Below are positions 17,402 to 26,698 of a stretch of DNA of 64,000 bases, one piece after another; the first letter of the stretch is position 1; each line of letters begins with the position of its first letter. Source of the stretch: Yinghuangia seranimata (GTDB lineage Bacteria; Actinomycetota; Actinomycetes; Streptomycetales; Streptomycetaceae). The DNA is taken from the NCBI RefSeq assembly GCF_029953285.1, contig NZ_JASAOI010000029.1, forward strand, positions 62,001 through 126,000, given 5' to 3'. Under the pieces are notes generated by a model, which worked only from the letters and a program-made list of their open reading frames with translations, ran no database searches and was not told the origin of the DNA. The translations under genes were made by a program, and so were the position numbers.

Positions 17402-18172
17402 ATGGACGACCACACGGTCACCGGCCGGGTCGCGGCGGTCATCGACGCGGTCGCCGAACACAACCAGGCCGTCTCCCTCGCCGCGCTCACCCGTCTGACG
17501 GGCATCCCCAAGCCGACCGTACGCCGTATAGCCGCCGACCTGGTGGCGCGCGGGCTGCTCGACCGGTGCGAGGACGGCTACCTGCTCGGTGGCCGGCTGC
17601 TCGACTGGGGCGCACGTGCCGCCGCGCAGCACGGCCTGCGGCTGGTGGGCACCCCGCACATCCACGATCTGTTCGCGCGGTCGGGCGCGATCGCGTGGGT
17701 GTACGCGCTGACCGAGTCGGCCGTGGTCCCGGTCAGCCACGCGTTCGGCGCCCGGCATGCGGCGGTCGTCCGTTCGGTCGGGATGCCGATGTCGCGGGAC
17801 AGCCCGTTCCTGCCGCAGGTGGCGTCCGGGCGGATCCTGCTCGCCCACGACCGGGAGCTGCTGGCGCGGTTGCGGGAACGGCCGCTCACGGTGCCGACAC
17901 GGCACAGCGTTTCGTCGTGGGCGCGGCTCGGGCTGGAGATCGACGTCGTCCGCGACACCGGCGTCGCCGTCGAACACGAGCAGGGCGCGCTCGGATACAG
18001 CTGCCTGGCCACGGGACTGCACGGCCCGGACGGCGCGCTCATCGGCATGATCGGCGTCACCGGCCTCAGCGGCACGCTCGCCACGCACCGCCTGGCCGGC
18101 CCTCTCGTCACCGCCGCGAACGCCATCAGCAGCGCCGTCGCCACGGAGGGACGACCACCGGCAGTCCCCTGA
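17402..18172 (+). CDS. IclR-family transcriptional regulator
   Basis: A 256-residue regulator. The N-terminal winged helix (residues 5-65: AVSLAALTRLTGIPKPTVRR is the recognition unit) is followed by an effector domain of the IclR type at about 80-250 with the conserved C-terminal GYSCLATGLHGPDGALIGMIGVTG region. Family members bind small aromatic or carbohydrate-derived acids and often control catabolic genes next door; no obvious target operon is adjacent here. It ends seven bases from the convergent TetR gene. The start has AAGGAGGCCG directly upstream. Confidence 0.9.
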   Translation: MDDHTVTGRVAAVIDAVAEHNQAVSLAALTRLTGIPKPTVRRIAADLVARGLLDRCEDGYLLGGRLLDWGARAAAQHGLRLVGTPHIHDLFARSGAIAWVYALTESAVVPVSHAFGARHAAVVRSVGMPMSRDSPFLPQVASGRILLAHDRELLARLRERPLTVPTRHSVSSWARLGLEIDVVRDTGVAVEHEQGALGYSCLATGLHGPDGALIGMIGVTGLSGTLATHRLAGPLVTAANAISSAVATEGRPPAVP

Positions 18173-18178
18173 ACGGGG

Positions 18179-18844
18179 TCAGGCCCCCTGCGCACCCGGT
18201 GCTTCGGCGAGGATCTCCCGCAGGTACGCGTTGACGATGCGCTTCGCCTGAGCCAACAGCGCGGGGTCGCCGCCCGGCGCGGTGCGGAAGGCGAGTTGGA
18301 GCACCGCGTCGGCCGCGTGGACACCCGCGCGGGCGGCGACGGCCACCTCGGGGGTGTCCGGCAGCACCCCCTGGGCCAGCAGGATCCGGCGGACGCCGTC
18401 CGCGACGAGGTCGTTGTTGGTGTCGTCCAGGCGCAGCAGCTCCGGGGTCAGTCGGCGGCCCGCGCGGATGGCGAGGTAGCCGGGGTTGTCGCGGTAGAGC
18501 TGGACGTAGTTGTCGAAGATGATGTCGATCAGCTCGGGCCACGGGGCCTGGCCCGCGCGGGCGATGAGGTCGTCCATCGCCGTGGCGAAGGACTCCATGT
18601 GGTGGCGGGCGACGGCCGCGAGGACGGCGGGCTTGTCCTCGAAGAACTGGTAGAGCGTGCCGCTGGGGACGCCCGCCTCGGCGGCGAGGCGGCGCATGGT
18701 GAGGCCTTCCACGCCGTCCTTGCCGAGGATGTCCGTGGCGGCGGCGAAGATCGCCTCCACGCGGGCACGGCTGCGCGCCTGCTGCGGCTTCTTGCGCAGG
18801 CCGTCGACCGGGGTCGTTCCGGCGGGCGCGTTGCTCTGCGTCAT
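18179..18844 (-). CDS. TetR-family regulator, last gene of the hydrazine-type operon
   Basis: A 221-residue repressor. The helix-turn-helix is at about residues 20-65 (ARSRARVEAIFAAATDIL, then VPSGTLYQFFEDKPAVLAA), followed by an all-helical ligand-binding domain. The reading frame continues 53 residues upstream, but that part lies inside the P450 gene; ATG at 18844 gives the usual length and sits 23 bases after the P450 stop. As the last gene of a ten-gene transcript it may be a feedback sensor of the product or an intermediate. A dyad TGAACATGCGTCGCGTTCA (29141-29159) at the operon promoter is a candidate target (inference). Confidence 0.9.
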   Translation of the reverse strand: MTQSNAPAGTTPVDGLRKKPQQARSRARVEAIFAAATDILGKDGVEGLTMRRLAAEAGVPSGTLYQFFEDKPAVLAAVARHHMESFATAMDDLIARAGQAPWPELIDIIFDNYVQLYRDNPGYLAIRAGRRLTPELLRLDDTNNDLVADGVRRILLAQGVLPDTPEVAVAARAGVHAADAVLQLAFRTAPGGDPALLAQAKRIVNAYLREILAEAPGAQGA

Positions 18845-18867
18845 TGCTCCTGGCCTCCGCCGCGATT

Positions 18868-20178
18868 CTAGGGCCGCCGTGTTCCCCGGGTCGGCGGCGG
18901 TTCCGTCAGCCGGACCGGCAGTTCGGTGTAGCCGCGCAGCGTGAGCCAGTCGCCGCGGGTGGCCGCCCCGCCGGCGCGCAGGCCCGGGAGGAGTTCGGAC
19001 CACACCCGCAGCGCGACGGACGTCTCCCTGCGGGCCAGCGGCGCGCCGAGGCAGTAGTGCGCGCCGAAGCCGAAGCTCAGCGGCCGGGCCGCGGTGCGCG
19101 ACGGCAGGAAGACGTCCGGCTCGGCGAAACGGCGGGGGTCGCGGTTCGCCGCGCCGAGCAGCAGCATCGCGTTCGCGCCGGCCGCCAGCGGTACGCCCGC
19201 GAGCTCCGTGTCGCGCACGGCCCAGCGCCCGGTGACCTGGATCGGCGAGTCGTGGCGCAGGACTTCGTCGACGTACGCGTCGGCCTCGGCCGGTGTTCCG
19301 ACGGCGGCGAGTCCTTCGTCGCAGGACAGCAGCCGGGCGAGGCTGTTGCCGAGCAGTCCCGCCGTGGTCTCGAAGCCGGCGACGAACAACAGGGCCAGGT
19401 TGGTCAGCAGTTCGCGTTCGCTGAGCCGGTTCTCGTCGTGGTCGCGGACCGCCAGCAGCGCGCTGACGAGGTCGTCCGCGGGGCGGCGCCGTCGTTCGGC
19501 GACCAGCTGCGCGAAGTAGTCGAGCAGCCGCGTGGCGGCCCGGTCGGCGGCGCTCAGCTGTTCCGGGGTCAGCAGGGGGTCCATGACCTTGCCGAGGGCG
19601 GCGACCTGCGGCCGGAACCAGTCGCGGTCCTGGCGGGGCACGCCGATGAGGTCGGCGATGACGTGGATCGGCAGGGGGTAGGCGAGGTGGGCCATGGCGT
19701 CGGCGGTGCCGCCCTCCCCCGTTTCCTCGACGAGGCGTGCGGCCAGGTCGCGGGCGGTGCGTTCGACGTACGTCTCCATCACGGCCAGTCGCCGGGGCGT
19801 GAAGGCGTGCGCGACGAGCCGGCGGACCCGTTCGTGGTCGGGCGAGCGTCCCATGAGCATCGAGTCGGCGAACAGGGTGATCGAGGGAAGGCGGGCGATG
19901 TCCGGGCGGTGGAGCGCGTTGTAGGCGGCGTCGTGCACCTCCAGGTCCGGGTGGCGCAGTGCCTGTTCGAGTTCCGCGTAGCCGGTCACGATCACGAGGT
20001 CGTCCGCGACGGGCAGGACCGGGGCGTGTGCTCGGAGCGCGTGGTAGTAGGGGTAGGGGTCCGCGCGTCCTTCGGGGGTGAACAACGCGGCGAGCGCGGC
20101 CGCGGGGTCGATCGCGGCAGCGGGCACGGCCGTGGCCATCAGGGTCTCCAGGTCGGCGTCGGTCGGCGCGGCACTCAT
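18868..20178 (-). CDS. Cytochrome P450
   Basis: A 436-residue soluble bacterial P450. The I-helix oxygen motif AGFETT, the K-helix ExxR (DEVLRHDSP), and the heme loop FGFGAHYCLGAPLAR with its cysteine ligand are all present. There is no membrane anchor, so it will need ferredoxin and reductase partners, which are not in the window. Its ATG overlaps the stop of the PLP enzyme gene (ATGA), showing tight coupling. Within the operon it is the best candidate for a late hydroxylation, or for oxidation of the N-N unit to hydrazone, azo or related states (inference). Confidence 0.94.
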   Translation of the reverse strand: MSAAPTDADLETLMATAVPAAAIDPAAALAALFTPEGRADPYPYYHALRAHAPVLPVADDLVIVTGYAELEQALRHPDLEVHDAAYNALHRPDIARLPSITLFADSMLMGRSPDHERVRRLVAHAFTPRRLAVMETYVERTARDLAARLVEETGEGGTADAMAHLAYPLPIHVIADLIGVPRQDRDWFRPQVAALGKVMDPLLTPEQLSAADRAATRLLDYFAQLVAERRRRPADDLVSALLAVRDHDENRLSERELLTNLALLFVAGFETTAGLLGNSLARLLSCDEGLAAVGTPAEADAYVDEVLRHDSPIQVTGRWAVRDTELAGVPLAAGANAMLLLGAANRDPRRFAEPDVFLPSRTAARPLSFGFGAHYCLGAPLARRETSVALRVWSELLPGLRAGGAATRGDWLTLRGYTELPVRLTEPPPTRGTRRP

Positions 20179-21383
20179 TGCAGGACCAGCCCGTCGCCGC
20201 GGTAGGTGGGCCATCGGTCGGTGTCGGTGTCGCCGGTGACGACGATGAACTCGTTGATGCGCTCGCACAGTTCGCCGGCCTTGGCGTGCCGGAAGAGCAC
20301 CAGGTCGCCGATGGCGAGCGTGCGGGCGTCGGACCCCTGCAGCGGGGTCTGCGCCTCGCCCGCCGATTCGTTGACGACGAAGTGCAGGCCGGGCGGGTAG
20401 GCGATGGTCGGCAGCCGGTCGGGGCCGGGTACGCCGGAGGCGACCCAGCCGGCGCCGGCGACGGTGACGATGTCGGGCGCGGGGCGGCGGACGACCGGGC
20501 AGGCGTAGAACGCGGCCGGGCGCAGCGGCAGGTCGCGGTAGCGGCTGAACAGTCCGGGGGCGTAGATCCCGGAGCCCGCGGCGATCTCGGTGACCTGCGG
20601 GTCGGCGGCCGTGTAGGGGATGCTGCCGGTGCCGCCCCCGTTGACGAACTCGGGCTCGAAGACCTGCTTCACCGCGGCGACCGCCGCCACGCGCCGCTCC
20701 AGCAGTTCCGCGCGGGAGGCGCGCTGCATCCAGCGCACTCCGTAGGCGCGCGGCGTGTGGCCGCCGTCGTACACGCCGGCCAGCTGCGCCTCGTAGGCCA
20801 TGACGCCGACCGGCGCGTACCCGGGACGCCGCTGGACGGTGGCGGCGAAGGAGCGGAACTGGTCGGGGCGGAACAGCGGTGAGCGCCGGGCACCGATGTG
20901 GAGCGGCCCGGCCTTCCAGCTGGCGTCGAGTTCGAGGCAGACGCGCAGTTCGGGCCGCCGCTCCGGCGGGATCACGGCGTCGGTGAAGTCGAGTTGTTCG
21001 GCGGAGTCGAACATCAGCGTGATGTCGGCGCACGCGGCTTCGTCGCGGGCGAGCCGCCGCAGCGCGTCCTGGTCGGTCGAGGGGTAGCCCACGACCAGGT
21101 CGCGGTATCCGCGCGCGTGCAGTTCGAGCGCTTCGGAGAGGGTGAGCGTGAGCAGGCCGCGGTAGCCGTCGGTGGCGAGCAGTTCGTCCAGGACCGCGCG
21201 GCAGCGGATCGACTTGGTGGCGACGCGGATCGGCTTGCCCTGGGCGCGGCGGGTCAGTTCGCGGGCGTTGGAGCGGACCGCGTCGAGGTCGAGCAGTCCG
21301 TACGGCGGCGCGCCCAGCGTGGCGCGTGCCTCGTGGAGGACGTTCTGCAGCACGCGGGGTCTGGCGAGGGGCGAAGGAGTCAC
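20175..21383 (-). CDS. Fold-type III PLP enzyme (alanine racemase-N / D-threonine aldolase-like)
   Basis: A 402-residue PLP enzyme. The N-terminal TIM barrel of the alanine-racemase type has the Schiff-base lysine K57 in RVATKSIR and a GTGS phosphate-binding turn in FVNGGGTGSI. The C-terminal D-serine-dehydratase-like domain (about 290-402) contains the paired LFRHAKAGE/ERINEF metal region typical of D-threonine aldolases and amino-acid deaminases. It could cleave, deaminate or racemise a beta-hydroxy-amino acid or D-amino acid. GTG at 21383 overlaps the MFS stop (GTGA). Housekeeping-like relatives exist in actinomycetes outside gene clusters, so its role in this pathway is inferred only from the coupling. 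Confidence 0.87.
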   Translation of the reverse strand: MTPSPLARPRVLQNVLHEARATLGAPPYGLLDLDAVRSNARELTRRAQGKPIRVATKSIRCRAVLDELLATDGYRGLLTLTLSEALELHARGYRDLVVGYPSTDQDALRRLARDEAACADITLMFDSAEQLDFTDAVIPPERRPELRVCLELDASWKAGPLHIGARRSPLFRPDQFRSFAATVQRRPGYAPVGVMAYEAQLAGVYDGGHTPRAYGVRWMQRASRAELLERRVAAVAAVKQVFEPEFVNGGGTGSIPYTAADPQVTEIAAGSGIYAPGLFSRYRDLPLRPAAFYACPVVRRPAPDIVTVAGAGWVASGVPGPDRLPTIAYPPGLHFVVNESAGEAQTPLQGSDARTLAIGDLVLFRHAKAGELCERINEFIVVTGDTDTDRWPTYRGDGLVLQ

Positions 21384-22654
21384 CTGGTCTGCTCCGTGGG
21401 TCGGGGGCCCTCGGCCGGGGTGGCCTCGGGCGTGCCGGGTAGGGGGAACGGTGCGGCGGTGCGCTGGAGGACGGCGAGTCCGGCGAGCGCGAGGGCGAGC
21501 AGCAGGTACACGGCGATCGGGCCGGTCCACGCCAGCGCGACGCCGACCAGGGCGTAGAGCACCAGCACGGCGATGGTGCCGATGCGGGTGAACGCCGCGA
21601 ACACGCGTCCGTAGTGCTCCAGGGGAACAAGGGCCTGGCAGCGGACTTGATAGAGCGTCAGCGTCTGGAACCCGGCGCCGATCGCGGCATAGGCCGTCGC
21701 GGCCGACGCGAAGCCGCCGCTGAGCGCGAACAGCGCCGTGCACCCGGCCAGCGCCGCGAGGCCGAGGTGCGCCGCGCGCTGCACTGCGGCGCTCGTGCCG
21801 CGGCCGAGCAGGACGCCGCCCGCCGCCAGGGAGCCGACGGCGAACGCCGCGTCCACGACGGCGAACCGCACCGAGTCCAGTCCCAGCGTTTTGTCGGCGA
21901 AGGCGGGCAGGAGCGAGTTGTACGTGCGCAGGAACGCCGAGAGCACGACGACCACGATGAAGGGGCTGCGCAGCCCCCCGGCGGCGCGCAGTTGGGCCAG
22001 CGCCGGGCGCGGGCCGGGACCGTCTGTGTCGTCCTCGGTGGCGGCAGCAGTGCCGGCGGTCCCGGCGGTCTTGGGCGCGGTCTTGGTGTCGGCTGGGGCA
22101 GTACGCACGCATGCCAGCGCGGCCGCGGACACGGCGTGGCATCCCGCGAGTGCCGCGAACGCGGTCGCCGGTGCCACGTGCGCCGCCGCCAGCCCGCCGA
22201 GCCCGACCCCGGACAGCGTGCCCAGTTGCGTCGACATGCTGATCCTGGTCGTGGCCCCGAGCAGCGCGTCGTCGGCGACCAGCGCCCGCAGCAGCGCGGT
22301 GCGCGCGGGGGTGGAGAGCTGGTCGCAGGTCCCCATCACGGCGGCGAGGACGACCAGCGCGCCGACGGACGGCCCTCGTACGGCGCTGAGGACGGCGACG
22401 GACGCCAGTGCCGCGCCTCTGACCGCGTCGGCGGCGAGGGCGACACGCCGCCGGTCGTAGCGGTCGATGACGGCACCGAGCACGCGCGTGAACAGCAGAC
22501 CGGGCAGCATTTCCGCGACGAGCAGCCATACCGGGGCGGACGCGATGCCCGAGATCTGGAGGACGATCCAGGAGCACAGCACGTAGCGCGCACCCGCGAC
22601 GAGGGTGATGGCCAGGTTCGCGGTGACCAGCGGACCCGGGCCGCGCGGCGTCAC
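21380..22654 (-). CDS. MFS transporter, probable product exporter
   Basis: A 424-residue major facilitator with about 12 hydrophobic segments. The loop after TM2 has RVLGAVIDRYDRRRVALAAD, the cytoplasmic A-type motif of drug exporters, and a central acidic loop (TEDDTDGPGP) separates the halves. Sequence character resembles the enterobactin-exporter/MdtH-like group. The start is GTG at 22654, overlapping the MetRS-like gene stop by four bases (GTGA); upstream sequence in frame belongs to that gene. Its location inside the biosynthetic operon suggests export of, or self-protection from, the product. Confidence 0.88.
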   Translation of the reverse strand: MTPRGPGPLVTANLAITLVAGARYVLCSWIVLQISGIASAPVWLLVAEMLPGLLFTRVLGAVIDRYDRRRVALAADAVRGAALASVAVLSAVRGPSVGALVVLAAVMGTCDQLSTPARTALLRALVADDALLGATTRISMSTQLGTLSGVGLGGLAAAHVAPATAFAALAGCHAVSAAALACVRTAPADTKTAPKTAGTAGTAAATEDDTDGPGPRPALAQLRAAGGLRSPFIVVVVLSAFLRTYNSLLPAFADKTLGLDSVRFAVVDAAFAVGSLAAGGVLLGRGTSAAVQRAAHLGLAALAGCTALFALSGGFASAATAYAAIGAGFQTLTLYQVRCQALVPLEHYGRVFAAFTRIGTIAVLVLYALVGVALAWTGPIAVYLLLALALAGLAVLQRTAAPFPLPGTPEATPAEGPRPTEQTR

Positions 22655-24252
22655 CGGGCGCCGGGACGCAGGGCCGCCACGGCGGCGTCGTCGGGCACCG
22701 GGATACCGGGGAAGGCGTCCGTGTCGACGTCCTTGCGGGTGCCCAGCACGTCGAGGGAGGGGCCGCCGGGCAGGCCCAGGGCCGTCCACAGGTCGGTCGC
22801 CCAGGCGGGCGCGAACGGATACAGCAGCCAGCTCATGACGGCCAGCCAGTGGTACGGCGCGTCCTCGGCCAGCCCGGACTCACCGGCCTCCAGCCACCCC
22901 ATGACCTCGGCGGCGGCCGCACCCAGGTCGCAGTCCTCCAACGACAGCGCGGTCACGGTGGCGCGGACCGCCGCCCCGGCGCTGTCGGCCACACGTCCGC
23001 CGAACTCGCCGGGGCGGTCGACCGCCGTGGCCAGCGCGCGGCGCGTCAGCGGTGCCAGGCGCTCCGCGACGACGGCGCGGGAGAACTCGGCGAACGCGTC
23101 GACCCGGAAGTCGGCTTCGTGTCCGGGGCGGGTGATCAGCGCGGCGTAGAGCCGGAACAGGTCGGTCGGCAGCCCCGTGTCCAGGTACTGCTGCGCGGTG
23201 ACCGCGTGGCCCCGGGTGGTGGAGAACTTCGCCCCGTCCAGCAGCATGAACTCGTTGATCAGGTGGTGCCGGTAGGGCTGCCAGTCGAGTTCGGGGTCGG
23301 TCAGGCCGGCCAGCAGCATGCAGGGCAGGACCGCGTCGAGTCCCGAGGCGAGGACGGTCGTGGTGCTCGTGTCGCGCGCGAACGGGTCGGGCAGGCCCCG
23401 GGATTCGCAGAAGAGGTCCTTGAGGATCCGGTTGGAGGCGTAGGTGCCGACCGCGTAGCTGGTGTGGACGGTGCCGGGCAGCAGTCCGGGGACGTCCTGC
23501 CACGGCACTCCCCAGCCGAGCGGGTGGGACAGCGGCACCCAGGGGCCGTTCGCCTTGAGGTAGGCGTCGACCAGCCGCAGGTGGCGGGCGGGGAAGCGGC
23601 GGGCGAGGTAGTCGGTGCCGAAGTCGGGCGACAGGTGGAGGTACACGGTGGGGACGCGCACCGGCTCGGTCGGCTCGTCGGCGGCCAGCCGGGGCCTTGT
23701 GTCGCGCAGCAGTTCGGGGCCGAACCAGAGGCCGCACGCTTCGCAGCACGTCCCGGCGGCCTCCGCGCCGCAGTCGGGGCAGGTTCCGACCGCGAACGGC
23801 CCGACCACGATCCGGCCGCCCGACGTCGAGCGCAGCATGTCGACGGTGCGGACCTCGGTCCGGCCGCGGGCGCGCAGCAGCCGCACCAACTCGTGGCTGT
23901 AGAGCGCGTATTTGTCGGCGAGGTCGGGGGCGCCGCTGTCGGCGAAGGTGTCCTGGTGCATGCCGAAGCCGTCCAGGGCGTCCACGGCGAGGGCGTGGTT
24001 CGGCGCGGAGACCGCCCGCGGCTCGACGCCCTCGAGGACGGCGCTGAGCAGCACGTAGGACTCGTGGGCGTCGGTCCCGGTGATCTGCGCGACCGACGCG
24101 CCGAGGCTTTCCAGGTGCCGGGCCAGGACGTTGCCGTGCAGGAACGGGCCGCCGAGGTGGCCGAGGTGGAGGGGGCCGTTGGGGGTGTGGTAGCCGGCGG
24201 AGATCAGGAAGGACTTCCCCGCGGGGTTGGGCAGGTCGTCGGGCAGTCGCAT
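22651..24252 (-). CDS. Methionyl-tRNA synthetase-like protein, probable hydrazine synthetase catalytic half
   Basis: A 533-residue class I synthetase homologue. HLGH at 29-32 matches the HIGH motif; a zinc knuckle has CxxC at 158-161 and 170-173; the second signature is KFSTTRG at 342-348, keeping the first lysine but replacing the rest of KMSKS. The C-terminal helical domain is short. A housekeeping MetRS would not be expected inside this operon. In known hydrazine-forming pathways (s56-p1 and related) a MetRS-like domain fused to a cupin activates an amino acid, which condenses with N6-hydroxylysine to give an N-N bond. Here the MetRS part is a separate gene, with the cupin four genes upstream (26689-27075). 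A resistant second MetRS is the main alternative. Confidence 0.88.
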   Translation of the reverse strand: MRLPDDLPNPAGKSFLISAGYHTPNGPLHLGHLGGPFLHGNVLARHLESLGASVAQITGTDAHESYVLLSAVLEGVEPRAVSAPNHALAVDALDGFGMHQDTFADSGAPDLADKYALYSHELVRLLRARGRTEVRTVDMLRSTSGGRIVVGPFAVGTCPDCGAEAAGTCCEACGLWFGPELLRDTRPRLAADEPTEPVRVPTVYLHLSPDFGTDYLARRFPARHLRLVDAYLKANGPWVPLSHPLGWGVPWQDVPGLLPGTVHTSYAVGTYASNRILKDLFCESRGLPDPFARDTSTTTVLASGLDAVLPCMLLAGLTDPELDWQPYRHHLINEFMLLDGAKFSTTRGHAVTAQQYLDTGLPTDLFRLYAALITRPGHEADFRVDAFAEFSRAVVAERLAPLTRRALATAVDRPGEFGGRVADSAGAAVRATVTALSLEDCDLGAAAAEVMGWLEAGESGLAEDAPYHWLAVMSWLLYPFAPAWATDLWTALGLPGGPSLDVLGTRKDVDTDAFPGIPVPDDAAVAALRPGAR

Positions 24253-24285
24253 GGTGGCCTTCTGGTGCGTGGCGTCGGCGGGACG

Positions 24286-25575
24286 TCAGTGGACGGGGAG
24301 CGGGGCTTCGGCAGGGGCGTCGGCGGTGGTGGTGATCCGGACCAGGCCGGCGCGCGCGTCGGCGGCCGCGCGGGCCTGCTCGGAGGTGGCGGCGCGGACC
24401 ACGACGGCGCCGCACCGGTCCATCGAACTGCGCAGTTCCGGGACCGTGTCGCCCGGCGAGCGCGCCAGGTGGGCGTGGAGCAACGCCTCTCCGGCACGGG
24501 CCTGTTCCCACCCGGACACCTCGACGACGGTGCCGGCCGGTGCGGTCAGGAAGGCGACGGCGGCGGCGCCGTCGGCGGCCAGGTCCGGGCGGAAGGCCGG
24601 ATCGGCGAAGGCGTCGAACAGCGCGCCGAAGTACTGGAACCCCGGGTGGGCGGCCTCCACCAGCATGCTGATGTAGTCGCCTCCGGGACGGCAGTGCAGT
24701 TCGCCGAGCACGGGGCCGTTCTCGGTGAGCCAGAACTCGGCGTGGAACAGCCCGAAGGTCAGCCCGACGGCCCGGACCGCCCGCTCCACGGCCGTCCGCG
24801 CCGCTGCGGCCGTGTCCTCGGGCAGCGGCGCGGGGACGACGTGGCCGAGTTCGACGAACAGCGGCGGCTCGGTCGTGGTCTTCGCCGTGAGGGCGACGAC
24901 GACCGGTTCCCCGTGCAGGAACAGCCCCTCGGCGCTGTATTCGGGCCCGACGACCAACTCCTCGACGAGGAAAGGCCGGTCGGCCGCGTCGAGCAGGCCG
25001 ACGGCGGCCACGAGCGCGGCGCGGTCGTCGGCCCGCCGGACCGCGCGGCTGCCGGTTCCGTCGCGCGGCTTGACCACCCAGGGGCCGGCGGTGCCTTCGG
25101 TGAACGCGAGCGCGTCGTCGACGTCGCGGCACAGCCGCCATGCCGGCTGCGGCAGTCCGGCCTCCGCCAGGGCGGCCCGGCAGCGGTCTTTGTTCTGCGT
25201 GGTCTCGATCGAGGCCGGGCTGTTGTACGGCAGCCCGAGGGCCTCGGCGATCGCGGCCGTGGTCGGCTGCGCGTCGTCGCGCGCGGTGACGACCATGTCG
25301 AAGCCGGGGCCCTCATGGTGCTGCCGGGTGGCCCACTCGACGCAGTGCGCGGTGTCGGTGAAGTCCAGGACGTGCAGGGACGCGAACCGGCTCGTGACCT
25401 CGGTGGGGGCGAGGTCGACGAACATCTTCTGGTCGGTCATGTGGATCCGGCAGCCGCGCTGCTCGGCCTGGGCCAGGAAGGTACGCAGCAGGCAGCGGCC
25501 GGGGTCGCCCAGACCGATGCCGCCGATGACCAGCAGGTTGCGCGGCGCCGAGGGCGCGGCGGAGGGGTGGGCCAC
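24286..25575 (-). CDS. ATP-grasp ligase
   Basis: A 429-residue ATP-grasp enzyme of the carboxylate-amine ligase type. An N-terminal preATP domain (LLVIGGIGLGDPG) is followed by a central ATP-grasp domain at about 130-305, with WVVKPRDGTGSRAV as nucleotide loop, LVEELVVGPEYSAEG on the second strand, and the metal-binding E...GELHCRPGGD at 280-300. A 120-residue C-terminal lid resembles those of amino-acid ligases. It should activate a carboxylate as acyl phosphate and couple it to an amine. In this operon that could join the hydrazino acid to an amino acid or amine. GTG at 25575 has CCGGAG upstream; ATG is not available near. Confidence 0.9.
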   Translation of the reverse strand: MAHPSAAPSAPRNLLVIGGIGLGDPGRCLLRTFLAQAEQRGCRIHMTDQKMFVDLAPTEVTSRFASLHVLDFTDTAHCVEWATRQHHEGPGFDMVVTARDDAQPTTAAIAEALGLPYNSPASIETTQNKDRCRAALAEAGLPQPAWRLCRDVDDALAFTEGTAGPWVVKPRDGTGSRAVRRADDRAALVAAVGLLDAADRPFLVEELVVGPEYSAEGLFLHGEPVVVALTAKTTTEPPLFVELGHVVPAPLPEDTAAAARTAVERAVRAVGLTFGLFHAEFWLTENGPVLGELHCRPGGDYISMLVEAAHPGFQYFGALFDAFADPAFRPDLAADGAAAVAFLTAPAGTVVEVSGWEQARAGEALLHAHLARSPGDTVPELRSSMDRCGAVVVRAATSEQARAAADARAGLVRITTTADAPAEAPLPVH

Positions 25576-25591
25576 GGAAACTCCGGTTCGG

Positions 25592-26698
25592 TCAGGCGAC
25601 GGGGGTGGCGGGTGACAGGTCGGCGGCGTCCGGGCGCGGGCGTTCGGCGACGGCGAGGGCCGCCTCGGCGAGCGCCGGGGCCAGTCGCACCCCGCGCCCC
25701 GCGCCGCCGTTGAGCCAGCGCAGCGAGCCGGCGGCGGGGCCGGACACGAAGGCGAGCGGGTCTTCCGGGTAGGTGTCCCAGAAGACCTGGCCGCCGACCG
25801 CCTGTTCGGCGAGGGTCGGGGCGCGGACGGCCAGCGCGGCGCGGCCCGCGGCCAGGTCGTCCGCGGTGAAGTCCGGGGCCTCGTGGGCTCCGTGCGCGAG
25901 CGGCCCCGAACGCCAGTGCGGGTGGAGGAAGCTGACGCGCAGTCCGTCCTCCCCGGGCACGAGCAGGAGGTTGTCGGCGGGGAACGCGACCAGCGGATCG
26001 TCCGGTTCGCCCTTGTACGCGGGAACGTGCAGCGACGCGACCCGCTTGACCCGCGTTCGCGGCGGGACCCAGGGCCCTTCCGCAGCGGTGATGTCCGGCG
26101 GCTCCCAGGGGCCGACGGCGAGCACCACACGGGGAGTTCGCCAGCATGCGTTGTCGGCCGCCAGCAACTCCCACTGCCCGTCGGCCTCGCGGCAGGCGGT
26201 GATGCGTGTGTCGTGCGCGACCGTGACGCCCGCGTCGGCGGGCAGCTCGGCGAGCGTGGCCGTGTCGACCTGCAGGAAGCCGTCGTCTACCGCGAACACT
26301 GCGTCGCCGGGGCGCAGTTGGACGCCGGGAGCGCTCGCGCGGAGCCGTTGCACGTCGGACGCGTCGGCGCGCCGGACGGTGCTGGTGGTCTGCTCCTTCA
26401 GCATCGGCTCGGCGTGTTCCGGTACGACGACCAGGGCCGAGCGCGGCCGTACGCAGTCGTGCAGTTCCGTGGACCGGTAGATCTCCACGGCGCGGGCGGC
26501 CAGTCCTCGGATCGCGGAGTTCTCCCCGGTCGGGGCGACCACGGCCAGGGAGCGGCCGGTGGCACCCGCTCCCGGTGCGGTCTGGTCGAGCAGCGCGACG
26601 CGCCAGTCGGGATGCGTCCGGCGGGCGTGCAGGGCGACGGCGACTCCGAGCACTCCCCCGCCGACGACGACGAGGTCGGCCGTGGCGGTCACCACCAT
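25592..26698 (-). CDS. FAD-dependent amine oxidoreductase (DAO family)
   Basis: A 368-residue flavoenzyme with the N-terminal dinucleotide fold (LVVVGGGVLGVAVALHAR) and the D-amino-acid/glycine-oxidase arrangement, including the closing flavin motif GGAGRGVRLAPALAEA. DAO-type oxidases open C-N bonds by oxidation to an imine. In s56-p1-type pathways a homologous oxidoreductase cuts the lysine-derived hydrazine adduct to release hydrazinoacetic acid; I infer that role here. ATG at 26698 overlaps the end of the cupin gene by ten bases, tying the two functionally. It precedes the ATP-grasp gene by 16 bases. Confidence 0.9.
   Translation of the reverse strand: MVVTATADLVVVGGGVLGVAVALHARRTHPDWRVALLDQTAPGAGATGRSLAVVAPTGENSAIRGLAARAVEIYRSTELHDCVRPRSALVVVPEHAEPMLKEQTTSTVRRADASDVQRLRASAPGVQLRPGDAVFAVDDGFLQVDTATLAELPADAGVTVAHDTRITACREADGQWELLAADNACWRTPRVVLAVGPWEPPDITAAEGPWVPPRTRVKRVASLHVPAYKGEPDDPLVAFPADNLLLVPGEDGLRVSFLHPHWRSGPLAHGAHEAPDFTADDLAAGRAALAVRAPTLAEQAVGGQVFWDTYPEDPLAFVSGPAAGSLRWLNGGAGRGVRLAPALAEAALAVAERPRPDAADLSPATPVA

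Noticed and set aside
22651-24252. Housekeeping methionyl-tRNA synthetase
   Set aside because: It has HLGH and a zinc knuckle, but KFSTTRG lacks the second KMSKS lysine and the gene is coupled within a hydroxylase/cupin/DAO operon. A resistant second MetRS is not fully excluded.
22849-25713. 954-codon plus-strand frame over the MetRS-like and ATP-grasp genes
   Set aside because: Shadow of two recognised minus-strand genes, with low-complexity VGQ/GRR composition and no domain.
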